A DNA stretch of 64,000 bases. Origin: an uncultured Acidobacteriota bacterium. GTDB taxonomy: Bacteria > Acidobacteriota > Terriglobia > Terriglobales > Acidobacteriaceae. Where the stretch lies: positions 1 through 64,000 of the forward strand of contig CAINND010000078.1 of assembly GCA_903851035.1 (NCBI GenBank). Reading direction: 5' to 3'. Numbering within the stretch: the first letter of the stretch is position 1; the number at the start of each line of letters is the position of its first letter. Below the pieces are notes generated by a model. That model did not search any database. It was given only the letters and a program-made list of their open reading frames with translations, and was not told the origin of the DNA. Shown here one piece after another: positions 37,720 through 46,501 of the stretch. The position numbers and the translations under genes are program-made.

Positions 37720-38451
37720 CTAGCGCAGTTCGTAGCTGGCGTAGTCAATGCGCAGGGTAGCCACACCGCCCAAGCGCACATTGGTCGTCGTCTGGTTGCT
37801 GGCCGGCAGCCAGAAGCCTTCCACCTTGCGGTAGCGATGCTCGATGCGGGTCTTCTTGATCCAGAAGGATGGGTTGCGCGCCGGCTCGGCGTCGATGCTC
37901 TCCACGGCAAAGTCCGTGGCATTCACGCAAATCTCACCGCGATAAAGAAATTTTTCGTCGCGCCGTGGCTCTACCTGCAGGCGGTAGCATCCGCCATAAG
38001 GGCTGGGCCGCGAGCCCAGCAGGGTGAAGATGTAATTCTCTGAGCTGAGTGCGTTGTGGCGCTGCGTTTCCGCCTTGGCTGCCTCGCGCTCGCCTTCCAG
38101 CAATTTGCTCAGCACGCGCTGCTGCAGCATCTTGCTGCCGCTCTCGCCCACCACATCAAAGCTCTTGCTCTCCGGAGCCTTGTAGTGCGCCATCACGTCG
38201 AGCGTTGCCTCGCGATTACTGGGAAACCCCTGGTACTTAAGCTGATAGCTGCGGCGGCTCTCATAGGCCTTAAGCGTGGCGGCGCGCTGGCGGTTGGCTG
38301 CCTCCAGGCGCTGCACGATTTCCTCTGCCCGCAGGTTTGCCGCCACGGCACTGGCCGTTGGCACCGTGGGCACGTCGGCTGCCATGGACGGCATGGCCGC
38401 CAGCAACAGGATTGCCCCTGCGTGGATCATGGTCTTCATCGTGTTTTTCAT
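37720..38451 (-). CDS. exported protein with LolA/outer-membrane-lipoprotein-sorting-like layout
   Basis: 243 residues from ATG 38451. A signal peptide (MKNTMKTMIHAGAILLLAAMPSMAA) is followed by a helical segment (AEEIVQRLEAANRQRAATLKAYESRRSYQLKYQGFP) and then beta-strands. These include SFWIKKTRIEHRYRKVEGFWLPASNQTTTNVRLGGVATLRIDYASYELR, typical of the half-barrel of LolA-like lipid-binding proteins. The assignment rests on layout rather than signature residues. It lies directly downstream of a membrane-protein gene on the same strand. Confidence 0.6.
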   Translation of the reverse strand: MKNTMKTMIHAGAILLLAAMPSMAADVPTVPTASAVAANLRAEEIVQRLEAANRQRAATLKAYESRRSYQLKYQGFPSNREATLDVMAHYKAPESKSFDVVGESGSKMLQQRVLSKLLEGEREAAKAETQRHNALSSENYIFTLLGSRPSPYGGCYRLQVEPRRDEKFLYRGEICVNATDFAVESIDAEPARNPSFWIKKTRIEHRYRKVEGFWLPASNQTTTNVRLGGVATLRIDYASYELR

Positions 38452-38499
38452 CACGCGTCTCCCTTCATCCGTCGGCCCATGTTTGCAGGCCGCCATGCG

Positions 38500-39093
38500 C
38501 TAGCTCTCACTCAGTCCGGTGCGCTGGCCCAGCCGCAGCACTCGCATAAAGCCACTGGCCACAAAGCGAACGGCCAGCATGGGCAGGCTGCGCAGATCTT
38601 CGAGGAAGCTCTGACCTTCGCCGCCCACCAGCATGGTGCCGCGGCGCATGATGTAGATATTGAATGCCGCCGAAAGCGCGGTAAAGACGGCAGAGGAGAT
38701 CATCCCGGCCCGAAACTGCTGGTGTCCTAGTGCGGTGTGTACGCCGAAATCAGCAAGCTGAAAGATCACGGGAAAGACGCCGGCCAGCAGCAGCTCGGCC
38801 AGCCAGGTGGGTGTGGCAAATCGCAAAGCCTGCGCGAAGGTTCCGGCAAAGCCCGCGTTCAGGGCGCCAATCATTGCCTCCGCCAGCACCGCCGAGTGGC
38901 GGCCCGCACCATGCGATTTGATGGATGCCACCAGAAAGATTGCGCCGCGAAAGATTGCGCTCAGAGCGGCGGACTTTGCATTCCAGCGTAAAATCACCCG
39001 CTTCCACGGATCTGCCGCAAGCCATCCCAGCGCCGAGGCCACGCCTGGCTGCGGGCCGCCCGCCGGGTGCATCTCTCCGTCTGGGGTCTGCAT
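38500..39093 (-). CDS. membrane protein of unknown function
   Basis: 197 residues with several moderately hydrophobic segments (about 46-60, 95-118, 128-150 and 176-186). No motif is recognised. The segment LGHQQFRAGMISSAVFTALSAAFNIYIMRRGTMLVG suggests paired helices. It is upstream of the LolA-like gene by about 50 bases, in the same direction. The start ATG 39093 is the only reasonable one, but its ribosome site is weak. Confidence 0.55.
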   Translation of the reverse strand: MQTPDGEMHPAGGPQPGVASALGWLAADPWKRVILRWNAKSAALSAIFRGAIFLVASIKSHGAGRHSAVLAEAMIGALNAGFAGTFAQALRFATPTWLAELLLAGVFPVIFQLADFGVHTALGHQQFRAGMISSAVFTALSAAFNIYIMRRGTMLVGGEGQSFLEDLRSLPMLAVRFVASGFMRVLRLGQRTGLSES

Positions 39094-39216
39094 ACCTTAA
39101 GCATAGGCAAGCCTGCCTCCGGGCGGGTAAACGCCACACACACAGACGATAAAACTTTAGTGAATTGCTCAGTTGGCAGAGTGCGATTCATTGTTGCGAA
39201 AACATTTTGTTCGGCA

Positions 39217-39246
39217 AAACAAAACGGCCCGCCACCCGACGGGCCG
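39217..39246 (-). terminator. rho-independent terminator for the upstream exported-protein gene
   Basis: On the minus strand the stem CGGCCCG/CGGGCCG is followed by a T-rich run (TTTTGTTTT). It lies just beyond the stop at 39266. Confidence 0.8.
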
Positions 39247-39265
39247 CTGCCGCAAACCGTTGTGC

Positions 39266-40012
39266 CTACATGGCGGGAATGTAGCTCAGGTCCTTGCGCA
39301 GCACCAGAATCTCGCTGACAACGTGATCGACTGACTCGCGATACTTTTCCATCGTCTTGTCGTCGTCGCCGTAAACTTTCTTCAGGATGTCGGAAAACTT
39401 GACGTCCGGTGCCTGGAAATCTGCCCAGCCGTTTCGCGGTGTGCTGACAACAAACTGCGGTCCCACGCCACCATTAGCCAGTGCGTACCAGGTGCTCCGC
39501 TTGCCCGGATAGTTCTCCTTGTCCAGCGCGGCCTTGATGCGCTTGGCCGATTCGACGAACTGCATGTAGTGCGAGGGCTTCACAAAGACAGTGGCCACGC
39601 TCAACATCTTCACATTCGGATCCGTGCCGGGTGCAACGCCCAGCTCCGGCTGCAGCACATAGTAGCTGGTCATGTTGTGCTCGCTCTGCGGACCAATGGT
39701 CTTCGCCACGTCGGCCATGTCGCGCGCATCCATGTCCTCGTGGCCGTCCATTCCCTTCCACGTCATGCCGCAGATGGTCGTCAGGTAGGCGCCGGTGTGC
39801 GGGCCGCTGATGATCTCCCACACATGGATGGCGTTCTTGTCCTTTTCCGCCTTGTGGAACTCGTTGTGCTTCTTGCGCGCCGCCTCAAAAGCCTTGGCGT
39901 TCTTCGCGACGGTCGTATTCACTTCGCAAACGCTGTCCGGAGCGGACTGCGCCCAAACGAACGAAGTGGTCAGCAACAGCACTGCACCCCACAGCAATGC
40001 AAACTTCTTCAT
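39266..40012 (-). CDS. exported protein of unknown function
   Basis: 248 residues from ATG 40012 with AAAGGAG upstream. A signal peptide (MKKFALLWGAVLLLTTSFVWAQS) precedes a soluble part. It is rich in charged helices (AKAFEAARKKHNEFHKAEKDK) and has strands around HVWEIISGPHTGAYLTTI and FVKPSHYMQFVESAKRIKAAL. The alternation resembles dimeric alpha/beta-barrel proteins, though that is only an impression. Two Cys (one just after the signal peptide) might form a disulfide. Monocistronic, with its own terminator. Probably lineage-specific. Confidence 0.72.
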   Translation of the reverse strand: MKKFALLWGAVLLLTTSFVWAQSAPDSVCEVNTTVAKNAKAFEAARKKHNEFHKAEKDKNAIHVWEIISGPHTGAYLTTICGMTWKGMDGHEDMDARDMADVAKTIGPQSEHNMTSYYVLQPELGVAPGTDPNVKMLSVATVFVKPSHYMQFVESAKRIKAALDKENYPGKRSTWYALANGGVGPQFVVSTPRNGWADFQAPDVKFSDILKKVYGDDDKTMEKYRESVDHVVSEILVLRKDLSYIPAM

Positions 40013-40160
40013 GCGATGTATCTCCTTTGATTTGTTAGCCTTGACGGAAAGGAGAGAGGCTTTGCCCGGACTCTCCGACGCTCTCCCACGGATGTGGCTG
40101 ATTCCTCCACGAATCAGCCGCCCGGTGACACTACGTCCGGAGGGAGAGGTTGTCAATTAA

Positions 40161-40182
40161 ATCTTGAGTAAATTATCAAGAT
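40161..40182. promoter_or_regulatory. 7-bp inverted repeat in a divergent gap (candidate operator)
   Basis: ATCTTGA (40161-40167) and TCAAGAT (40176-40182) with an 8-base AT-rich spacer, in the 282-base AT-rich gap between the exported-protein gene (minus) and the CBS gene (plus). This is a possible regulator-binding site. Confidence 0.4.
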
Positions 40183-40294
40183 ATTTTGCCCCATTCCTGC
40201 CCGAACAAGATTTCTGAACGCTAAATATCTCCCGAAATTATTACCTTCCAGAAGGCGGTTTCGGAGTATTATTGCCGCCCGTGAGGTGGCACCC

Positions 40295-40741
40295 ATGCGT
40301 CTAGCCGACCCAATTTCCAGCATCCTCAAGCACAAGAGCGCCGCCGTGCTGACGATTGCTCCAACGGCCGCCGTTTATGAGGCGATTGCCATGATGGCCG
40401 AAAACGGCGTGGGTGCCCTGCTGGTAGTGGAAGGCGATCGTCTGACCGGCATCCTCAGCGAGCGGGATTACGCGCGCAAAGTCATTCTGGAAGGGCGCAG
40501 CTCGCGCACCACGGCCGTGGCGGAGATCATGACCACGCCAGTCATCTTCGTCTCTCCGGAGAGCCAGGTGGGCGAGTGCATGCAGATCATGACCGATCAG
40601 CGCATCCGTCACCTGCCGGTGATGAAGGGTGAGCGCCTGGTGGGAGTGGTCTCCATTGGAGACCTGGTGAACCACATGCTGCTGGCGCAGCGCGAGACCA
40701 TCCGCCACCTGGAGAGCTACATCAGCGGCACGCCACTCTAA
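40295..40741 (+). CDS. CBS-domain pair protein
   Basis: 148 residues from ATG 40295 with GAGGTGG upstream. It is two CBS domains in tandem and nothing else. The first is SAAVLTIAPTAAVYEAIAMMAENGVGALLVVEGDRLTGILSERDYAR and the second TTPVIFVSPESQVGECMQIMTDQRIRHLPVMKGERLVGVVSIGDLV. Such stand-alone pairs bind adenine nucleotides or similar ligands and may act on other proteins. Partner unknown. Confidence 0.9.
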   Translation: MRLADPISSILKHKSAAVLTIAPTAAVYEAIAMMAENGVGALLVVEGDRLTGILSERDYARKVILEGRSSRTTAVAEIMTTPVIFVSPESQVGECMQIMTDQRIRHLPVMKGERLVGVVSIGDLVNHMLLAQRETIRHLESYISGTPL

Positions 40742-40753
40742 TCAGGAAAAAGT

Positions 40754-41233
40754 TTAATTCAGCTCATCCAGCAGGGCGCGCAACTGGCGACGCAGCCGCT
40801 GCAGCTCCTCGCGATGCGCGTTGCCGCGCGGCGGAGGCGTGGTTAAAAACGGCAGCATGGGTTGTGCCGTGGCCGCAACCTTGGCGTTTACGATCTCGCG
40901 GATCTGGCCCGTGGCCGCAACCTTGGATGGCGCCGCCACCTGGTGCAGGCGGGCTTCCTCGCGGAGCTTCTCCCGGGCGCCGGCAATGGTGAATCCCTCT
41001 TCGTAGAGCAGGCGGCGGATGCGAAAGACATTCTCCACATCCTTGCGGCGATACATGCGCTGCCCGGTGCTGCTCTTGGTGGGCTTCAGCAGGCTGAACT
41101 CCGTCTCCCAATAGCGCAGCACATAGGCCGGCAGCGCGCTCAGCTCGCTGACTTCGCCGATGCGAAAGTAAATCTTGTCCGGAATGACTACTTCCGGCTG
41201 CGCTTTTCCGTGTTTGCGTTTTGCCAGTGACAT
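40754..41233 (-). CDS. MerR-family transcriptional regulator
   Basis: 159 residues from ATG 41233 (MSLAKRKHG). Residues about 21-90 form the MerR winged helix: [70 protein letters not shown]. This subgroup (RYWE-x-EF with [11 protein letters not shown]) is of the CadC/heat-shock-like MerR type. The C-terminal part is a short, proline- and alanine-rich linker with an internal repeat, then a helix ([17 protein letters not shown]). No effector Cys pattern is present, so it is not a metal sensor of the classical kind. A terminator and putative RNA lie 65 bases upstream. Confidence 0.88.
   Translation of the reverse strand: MSLAKRKHGKAQPEVVIPDKIYFRIGEVSELSALPAYVLRYWETEFSLLKPTKSSTGQRMYRRKDVENVFRIRRLLYEEGFTIAGAREKLREEARLHQVAAPSKVAATGQIREIVNAKVAATAQPMLPFLTTPPPRGNAHREELQRLRRQLRALLDELN
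40867..40926. repeat. 18-bp direct repeat inside the MerR gene
   Basis: CCGTGGCCGCAACCTTGG occurs at 40867-40884 and again at 40909-40926, in frame and 42 bases apart. It encodes the repeated KVAAT in the linker of the MerR protein. A slippage or duplication scar. Confidence 0.8.
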
Positions 41234-41296
41234 GCCTCTACTATCTTGCACGGCCTTGCCCAGGCTGCGCTATGGGTGGCACCAATGCGGTCACCC

Positions 41297-41328
41297 AAGA
41301 AAAAGTCTCCGCGGTCCGCGCGGAGACT
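41297..41328 (-). terminator. strong rho-independent terminator on the minus strand
   Basis: Perfect 10-bp stem AGTCTCCGCG (41304-41313) and CGCGGAGACT (41319-41328) with a 5-base loop. Read on the minus strand it runs into TTTTT. It ends the putative RNA that starts near 41471 and sits upstream of the MerR gene. Confidence 0.88.
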
Positions 41329-41471
41329 GAACAAGCAAATCCGGGGTCTAGCCACCCCGAAGATACGGTACTGCTGTGCAGCGCCGCCGCATTGGATTGG
41401 AACCTTCTCCCTTGAAGGTGCAGAGTGTTCTGCCAATCCTGTCTACATCTTGAATACAATCCAATGCTAGT
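41299..41471 (-). ncRNA. putative structured RNA (6S-like or regulatory leader), about 170 nt
   Basis: The segment is bracketed by a near-consensus promoter and a strong terminator and contains no reading frame. It folds: GCATTGGATTG (41457-41467) pairs with CAATCCAATGC (41389-41399). Inside that lie two hairpins, GCAGA/TCTGC (41420-41433) and ACCTTC/GAAGGT (41402-41419). Below it lie CTGC/GCAG (41371-41381) and CGGGGT/ACCCCG (41342-41359). The 5' end CTAGC can alternatively pair with GCTAG at 41348-41352. Length, terminal pairing and a TGCGGCGGC stretch recall 6S RNA, but I cannot assign it firmly. It could equally be an attenuator leader of the MerR gene 65 bases downstream. Confidence 0.6.
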
Positions 41472-41476
41472 CCCAT

Positions 41477-41505
41477 ATTTTGTGGCCGGTTGTCGCCTTT
41501 GTCAA
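41477..41505 (-). promoter_or_regulatory. sigma-70 promoter of the putative RNA
   Basis: On the minus strand, perfect TTGACA (41505-41500) and CAAAAT (41482-41477) with a 17-base spacer. The predicted start is near 41470. The sequence up to the next gene (41506-41790) holds nothing else I recognise. Confidence 0.7.
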
Positions 41506-41790
41506 TAGTTTTTATGAAAACTTTGCTTGACCTCCGCCCCGCTATGCGCATCTCCCCTTGCGCCGCGCACAGGTTTTTTGTTTCTTTCATTGCGCTCGGC
41601 AGGGCGACGCGCGTCCGCTGATGTGTACTTCGCACGCCGGGCTGCGCTCACAACGCACTTGTGCGTCGCTTCGCTGTCGCCGCTCGCATCATGCGGCAAC
41701 ATCGCAGTGGTAGAATCTGATGTTCGGTTGGCAATTTTTCGCGGGCTTGCGCATTGCTGATACAGCCCGGAGATACAGAGGCGGCAAGGT

Positions 41791-42846
41791 ATGCGGAAGA
41801 TGGCGGCAGTGGTAAAGGCAGGGCCCAGGGCCGGAGTGGAGTTGCACGAGGTTCCTGTCCCGGAGATTGGTCCCGGTGAAGTGCTGGTGAAGGTGAAGGT
41901 GGCCAGCATCTGCGGCACCGACCTGCACATTTACAACTGGGATCCCTGGGCGCAAGGACGAATTGTGCCGCCGTTGATTCCCGGCCACGAGTTCTGCGGC
42001 CACGTGGCGGCCGTCGGCCCGGAGGTCACCAGCGTCAAAGAGGGCGACTTCGTCAGTGCCGAGATGCATGTGGCCTGCGGCAAGTGTTTGCAATGCCGCA
42101 CCGGCCAGGGACACATCTGCCAGAGCGTGAAGATCATCGGCATTGACCGCGACGGCGCCTTCGCCGACTACGTCGTCATACCGGAGACCAACATCTGGAA
42201 GCTCGACGACTCCATTCCGCACGAATATGCCAGCATACTCGACCCGCTGGGCAACGCCGTGCACACCGCCCTCAGTGGCGACCTTGCGGCAAAGAACGTG
42301 GCCATCACCGGTTGCGGGCCCATCGGACTGTTCGCCATCGCCGTGGCACGCGCCTGCGGTGCCGCGCAGGTCTTCGCCATTGAGGTGAACGAGTATCGCC
42401 GCAACATCGCCCGCCAGATGAAGGCCGATTTCGTTCTCGACCCTGCCACCGAGGACGTGCGCAAGATCGTCCACGAGCGCACCGGCGGCTACGGCGTGGA
42501 CGTGCTGCTGGAGATGGCAGGCCACAAGGACGCCATCAAGCTGGGCTTTGACATTCTGCGCACCGGCGGCAGGGTGAGCCTGCTGGGCATTCCTCCGCGC
42601 CCCATTGAGATTGACCTGGCGCACGACATCATCTTCAAGGGCGCCACCGTGCTGGGCATCAACGGCCGCAAGATGTTTGAGACCTGGTACCAGATGACTG
42701 CCCTGCTAAAGGCGCACAAGCTGGAACTGCATCCGGTCATCACCAATCGCCTGCCGCTCACCGACTTCAGCAAGGGAATGGATTTGCTGAACAGCGGCAA
42801 GGCCAGCAAAATTCTGCTCTTCACCGACTGCAACGAAGCTGTATAG
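41791..42846 (+). CDS. tdh: L-threonine 3-dehydrogenase
   Basis: 351 residues. A zinc-dependent medium-chain dehydrogenase converting threonine to 2-amino-3-ketobutyrate with NAD. The catalytic zinc ligands C41 (ICGTDLH), H66 and E67 (GHEFCG) and the structural zinc cysteines C96, C99, C102 and C110 are present. The nucleotide-binding motif reads GCGPIGLFAIAVA, and HIYNWDPWAQ is typical of TDH. It forms an operon with kbl, 37 bases downstream, giving glycine and acetyl-CoA. Confidence 0.96.
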   Translation: MRKMAAVVKAGPRAGVELHEVPVPEIGPGEVLVKVKVASICGTDLHIYNWDPWAQGRIVPPLIPGHEFCGHVAAVGPEVTSVKEGDFVSAEMHVACGKCLQCRTGQGHICQSVKIIGIDRDGAFADYVVIPETNIWKLDDSIPHEYASILDPLGNAVHTALSGDLAAKNVAITGCGPIGLFAIAVARACGAAQVFAIEVNEYRRNIARQMKADFVLDPATEDVRKIVHERTGGYGVDVLLEMAGHKDAIKLGFDILRTGGRVSLLGIPPRPIEIDLAHDIIFKGATVLGINGRKMFETWYQMTALLKAHKLELHPVITNRLPLTDFSKGMDLLNSGKASKILLFTDCNEAV

Positions 42847-42883
42847 CGCCCGCGCGGCGCACGACATTTCTTAAGGACTCACA

Positions 42884-44092
42884 ATGACGACACGCATAAA
42901 CCCGCTCGGCTTCCTTAGCGATGAGATGAACGCCCTCAAGGAAAAGGGAACCTACTTCAAGCTGCGCGTGCTGGACGATGAGCAGGCCGCGGTTTGCCAC
43001 TTTGACGGCCGCAAGGTCATCAACCTGGCCAGCAACAACTATCTCGGCCTGACCACGCACCCACGGCTGCGCGAGGCCGCGCTGGCGGCCACAAAGAAAT
43101 ACGGCGTGGGCTCGGGCGCCGTGCGCACCATCGCCGGAACCATGCGGTTGCACATGGAGCTGGAAGAAAAGATCGCTCGCTTCAAGGGCGTCGAGGCCTG
43201 TGTCGTCTTTCAGAGTGGCTTTACGGCCAATGCCGGAACGGTATCGGCCATCCTCGGCAAGGATGACTACATCATCAGCGATGAGCTGAACCACGCCTCG
43301 ATCATCGACGGCTGCCGCCTTTCGCGCGCCAAGATTCTCGTCTTCCGCCATAAGGACTTCGCTCACGCCGAGGAGCAGCTTGCCAGCGTGGCCAATCTGC
43401 CGGGCAAGAAGTTGCTCATCACGGATGGCGTCTTCAGCATGGATGGCGACATTGGTCCGCTGCCCGGCCTGTGCGCTGCGGCGGAAAAGTACGGTGCCAT
43501 CATGATGGTGGACGACGCGCACAGCAGCGGCGTGCTGGGACGCCAGGGACGCGGCACCATCGACCACTTCGGCATGCACGGCCGCGTGGACATACAGGTA
43601 GGCACGCTCAGCAAGGCCATCGGTGCCCTGGGCGGCTACGTTTGCGGCACAAAGGATTTCATCGAATACCTCTACCACCGCGCGCGTCCATTCCTGTTCA
43701 GCACCTCGCATCCGCCCAGCGTGGCCGCCACCTGCATTGCCGCCATCGACGTGCTGGAGCAGGAGCCGCAGTGGATGGAGCAGCTGTGGGCGAACACGCG
43801 CTTCTTCAAAAAGGAGCTGGGCCTGCTGGGCTTCAACATTGGCGGTGTCAACACGCCCGCCAGTGAGACGCCGATTACGCCCATCATCCTCGGCGATGGC
43901 CGCGCCACCATGGAATTCAGCAAGGCCATCTTTGAGCAGGGCGTCATGGGAACGGGCATCGCCTTCCCCACGGTTCCGGAGGGCAAGGCCCGCGTGCGCA
44001 CCATCGTGACGGCCACGCACACCGAAAGCGAGCTGACCGAGGCGCTGGAAGTGCTGGGGCGGGTGGGCAAGAAGATGGGATTGATCAGCTAA
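42884..44092 (+). CDS. kbl: glycine C-acetyltransferase (2-amino-3-ketobutyrate CoA ligase)
   Basis: 402 residues. A PLP enzyme of the alpha-oxoamine synthase group that splits 2-amino-3-ketobutyrate with CoA to glycine and acetyl-CoA. The PLP lysine is K244 in GTLSKAIGALGGY. Other signatures: NNYLGLTTHPRL, GSGAVRTIAGTM, and MVDDAHSSGVLG. The tdh-kbl pair is the classical threonine-degradation unit, which settles the choice against other family members such as BioF. Confidence 0.95.
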   Translation: MTTRINPLGFLSDEMNALKEKGTYFKLRVLDDEQAAVCHFDGRKVINLASNNYLGLTTHPRLREAALAATKKYGVGSGAVRTIAGTMRLHMELEEKIARFKGVEACVVFQSGFTANAGTVSAILGKDDYIISDELNHASIIDGCRLSRAKILVFRHKDFAHAEEQLASVANLPGKKLLITDGVFSMDGDIGPLPGLCAAAEKYGAIMMVDDAHSSGVLGRQGRGTIDHFGMHGRVDIQVGTLSKAIGALGGYVCGTKDFIEYLYHRARPFLFSTSHPPSVAATCIAAIDVLEQEPQWMEQLWANTRFFKKELGLLGFNIGGVNTPASETPITPIILGDGRATMEFSKAIFEQGVMGTGIAFPTVPEGKARVRTIVTATHTESELTEALEVLGRVGKKMGLIS

Positions 44093-44137
44093 GGCAAGAG
44101 CAGATATAACAGGTGATGGACAATCGGGAGGGTCACG

Positions 44138-44599
44138 ATGGGCAGCACACCGAATCCGGATGCCTTGGAGTTTTACACGTACAGGTATTTCGCAAATGGC
44201 CGGACATTCTATGTGGGAAAGGGGCACTGGGTTACCGGACAGAAGACTCAGCGAGTCAATGATCGTGGCATATTCTCCTCCCGACTCAGACGGAATCGTC
44301 TCGAACGAGACATAGAGCACCGGGATCTCAAGAAGAAAGATATCCAGGTCCTCAATCTCCTTCACTTCAAACACCGGGTGGAGGTTCGATGGGAGTTCCT
44401 TGGTAAGAGAGATATCAACGAGGCTGACGCTCTCGCGCAAGAAGCAGAGTTCATTAGGAAATACCTAAGCGAGGGATGCTGTCTCGCGAATGATGACATG
44501 AATCCCGCAAGGCACACTGTTGATCAAGTTGTCGAGTGGGTGTTGGCCGGAGACCCAACTCCAAGCCACCGTGGAGAGAAACTGGAGTTCAAGGACTAG
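44138..44599 (+). CDS. GIY-YIG-like nuclease domain protein
   Basis: 153 residues. The start EFYTYRYFANGRTFYVGKGHW (about 11-31) matches the GIY-YIG core, with YTY and FYVGKG. It is nearest to the LEM3-like branch with YVGKG. Basic residues follow (RLRRNRLERDIEHRDLKKKD), and a plausible catalytic Glu lies in ADALAQEAEFIRKY. Base composition is more AT-rich than the flanking genes, which is consistent with recent acquisition. No host gene is interrupted, so there is no sign of an intron. It may be a free-standing nuclease of unknown target. Confidence 0.6.
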   Translation: MGSTPNPDALEFYTYRYFANGRTFYVGKGHWVTGQKTQRVNDRGIFSSRLRRNRLERDIEHRDLKKKDIQVLNLLHFKHRVEVRWEFLGKRDINEADALAQEAEFIRKYLSEGCCLANDDMNPARHTVDQVVEWVLAGDPTPSHRGEKLEFKD

Positions 44600-44685
44600 C
44601 TAAGTTGCCCCAGGTTGGCCGCACCCCTCGTGGTTAACCTGGGATGCACAAGGCCGTGGGTCTAAATCGGGCCAGAAGCGGCTGA

Positions 44686-46419
44686 CTAATCCTTCGCCAA
44701 CTCCTTCAGCAGCGCCGCGCCGAACTGCTCGGCCTTCTTCTCGCCAATGCCGCCAATCTTCATCAGCTCGCGCATGGTGCGTGGCCGTTGCCGCGCCAGC
44801 TCAATAAGCGTGGAGTCGTGCAGCACCTGAAAGGGCAGCCGGTGGAGCTGCTTGGTGAGTTGCAGCCGCAGCGCGCGCAACCGCTGAAAGCGCACCGCAA
44901 CAGCATTGCCATAGCGCACGCCCACCTGCTCGGCGTTGATCTTCTCACTCGGTGCGCGGACGCTCTTCTTGGCTGTGGTCTTCGAATCGTGCGGCGATGA
45001 CAGCGCTTTTCCGCGCACAGCTGTGCGCGTTGCGCTTGGCGGAGATTTTCGCACTGTCGTTTTACGCGAAGTCACCACGCGTCGCGCCGAGTACGCCTCA
45101 TGCTCTGCGTCCTCTCGCACATCATCCTCACGAACATAGACCAACTCGCGCGGTGGCCCCGCACGTAACGGCACTCCGGCACCGGCACTGGCCACGCAAA
45201 CGTCACAGTGGCAATCGACGGGCGCGGTGTTCTCGCCAAAGTATTCCAGTATCTGATGGCGACGACAGCGCTCCCAGCGCGCGTAGCGCTGCATGGCGTC
45301 CAGTTGCTGTGTGGCGCGGCGTTGCAGGGGACCAATATCACGCCTGGCCAGCTGCGAGTTGCCATCGCCAATCTTGTCTATGAAGAATTTCTGCGTCATC
45401 ACGTCGGCGGCGGCAAAGTACAGGATGCACTCCGCGGACTTTCCATCGCGTCCGGCGCGTCCCGCCTCCTGGTAGTAGGCCTCAAGACTGCCCGGCAGAT
45501 TGAAGTGCACCACGTAGCGCAGGTTTGGCTTGTTGATGCCCATGCCGAAGGCGTTGGTGGCGACGACGATGGCCTCCTCGTGCTCGATGAAGCGCTGCTG
45601 ATTTGTCTGCCGCGCCTCGGGATCCATCCCGGCGTGGTAGGCCACAATGGGGCGCCCGCGCAGCTCGCTGGCCAGCAGATCGGTTACCATCTCCACCTGC
45701 TTGCGCGTGGAGCAATACACGATGCCGCCCGTCTTGCGCCGCCGCAGGTAATCCACCAACTCGTCTTGCTTATCCTTGGCCTTGCGGAAGGTAATGGACT
45801 GATAGCGCAGGTTCGGCCTATCAAAGCCGGTCACATGGATGGCTGCATCCTTCAATCGCAGCGAGCGGACGATATCCTGCCGCACCTGCGCCGTGGCCGT
45901 CGCCGTCAGCGCCACGGTCAAGGGATCGCCCAACTGCTGGCGTACCTCACCCAGACGAAGATACTCCGGACGAAAATCATGCCCCCACTGGCTTATGCAG
46001 TGTGCCTCGTCAATGGCCAGCAGGCTGAGCTTGCGGCTCGTGATGATGGCTTGAAAGCCGGGCGCGGCGAAGCGCTCCGGAGCGACAAACAACAGGCCGC
46101 GGAAGCCGTCGCGCATGCGGTCCATCACCGCGCGCTGCTCCTCCCGGGGCTGTCCGCTGGTCAGCATCATGGCCGGAATGCGCAGATCGCGCAGTTGCCG
46201 CACCTGGTCGGTCATCAGCGAGATCAGCGGAGAGATGATGAGCGTGAGTCCGCGCAGCGCCACGGCCGGAAGCTGATAACAAAGACTCTTGCCTGCGCCA
46301 GTCGGCATCACCACCAGCGCGTCGCGGCCAGCCAGCACGTCGGTGATGATCTCGCGCTGACGGGGCCGAAAGCTGGGCAGGTGGAAGATGGTGCTCAGGA
46401 TGGAATCTACATCATGCAT
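44686..46419 (-). CDS. recQ: ATP-dependent DNA helicase RecQ
   Basis: 577 residues. A 3'-5' helicase for recombination and fork repair. Walker A is MPTGAGKSLCYQLP (about 38-51), the DEAH box lies at 137-140 (AIDEAHCISQWGHDFRPEY), and motif VI is YYQEAGRAGRDG. The RecQ zinc-binding region (ERCRRHQILEYFGE, then DCHCDVC) is intact. After a basic low-complexity linker, an HRDC-type domain ends the chain (LRLQLTKQLHRLPFQVLHDSTLIELARQRPRTMRELMKIGGIGEKKAEQFG). The winged-helix part is shortened. Confidence 0.94.
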   Translation of the reverse strand: MHDVDSILSTIFHLPSFRPRQREIITDVLAGRDALVVMPTGAGKSLCYQLPAVALRGLTLIISPLISLMTDQVRQLRDLRIPAMMLTSGQPREEQRAVMDRMRDGFRGLLFVAPERFAAPGFQAIITSRKLSLLAIDEAHCISQWGHDFRPEYLRLGEVRQQLGDPLTVALTATATAQVRQDIVRSLRLKDAAIHVTGFDRPNLRYQSITFRKAKDKQDELVDYLRRRKTGGIVYCSTRKQVEMVTDLLASELRGRPIVAYHAGMDPEARQTNQQRFIEHEEAIVVATNAFGMGINKPNLRYVVHFNLPGSLEAYYQEAGRAGRDGKSAECILYFAAADVMTQKFFIDKIGDGNSQLARRDIGPLQRRATQQLDAMQRYARWERCRRHQILEYFGENTAPVDCHCDVCVASAGAGVPLRAGPPRELVYVREDDVREDAEHEAYSARRVVTSRKTTVRKSPPSATRTAVRGKALSSPHDSKTTAKKSVRAPSEKINAEQVGVRYGNAVAVRFQRLRALRLQLTKQLHRLPFQVLHDSTLIELARQRPRTMRELMKIGGIGEKKAEQFGAALLKELAKD

Positions 46420-46457
46420 GGGCCGGGGAGTCTCTCAGTAACTTCACTCTAACAGCA

Positions 46458-46483
46458 AAGGGCCCGCCCGCAGGCGGACCCTT
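46458..46483 (-). terminator. hairpin after pyrC, probable terminator
   Basis: AAGGGCCCGCC and GGCGGACCCTT (11 bp with one G-U pair when read on the minus strand) around CGCA, just beyond the pyrC stop. The following T-run is short. Confidence 0.55.
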
Positions 46484-46501
46484 GCGGAAAACGATGCGAG
46501 T

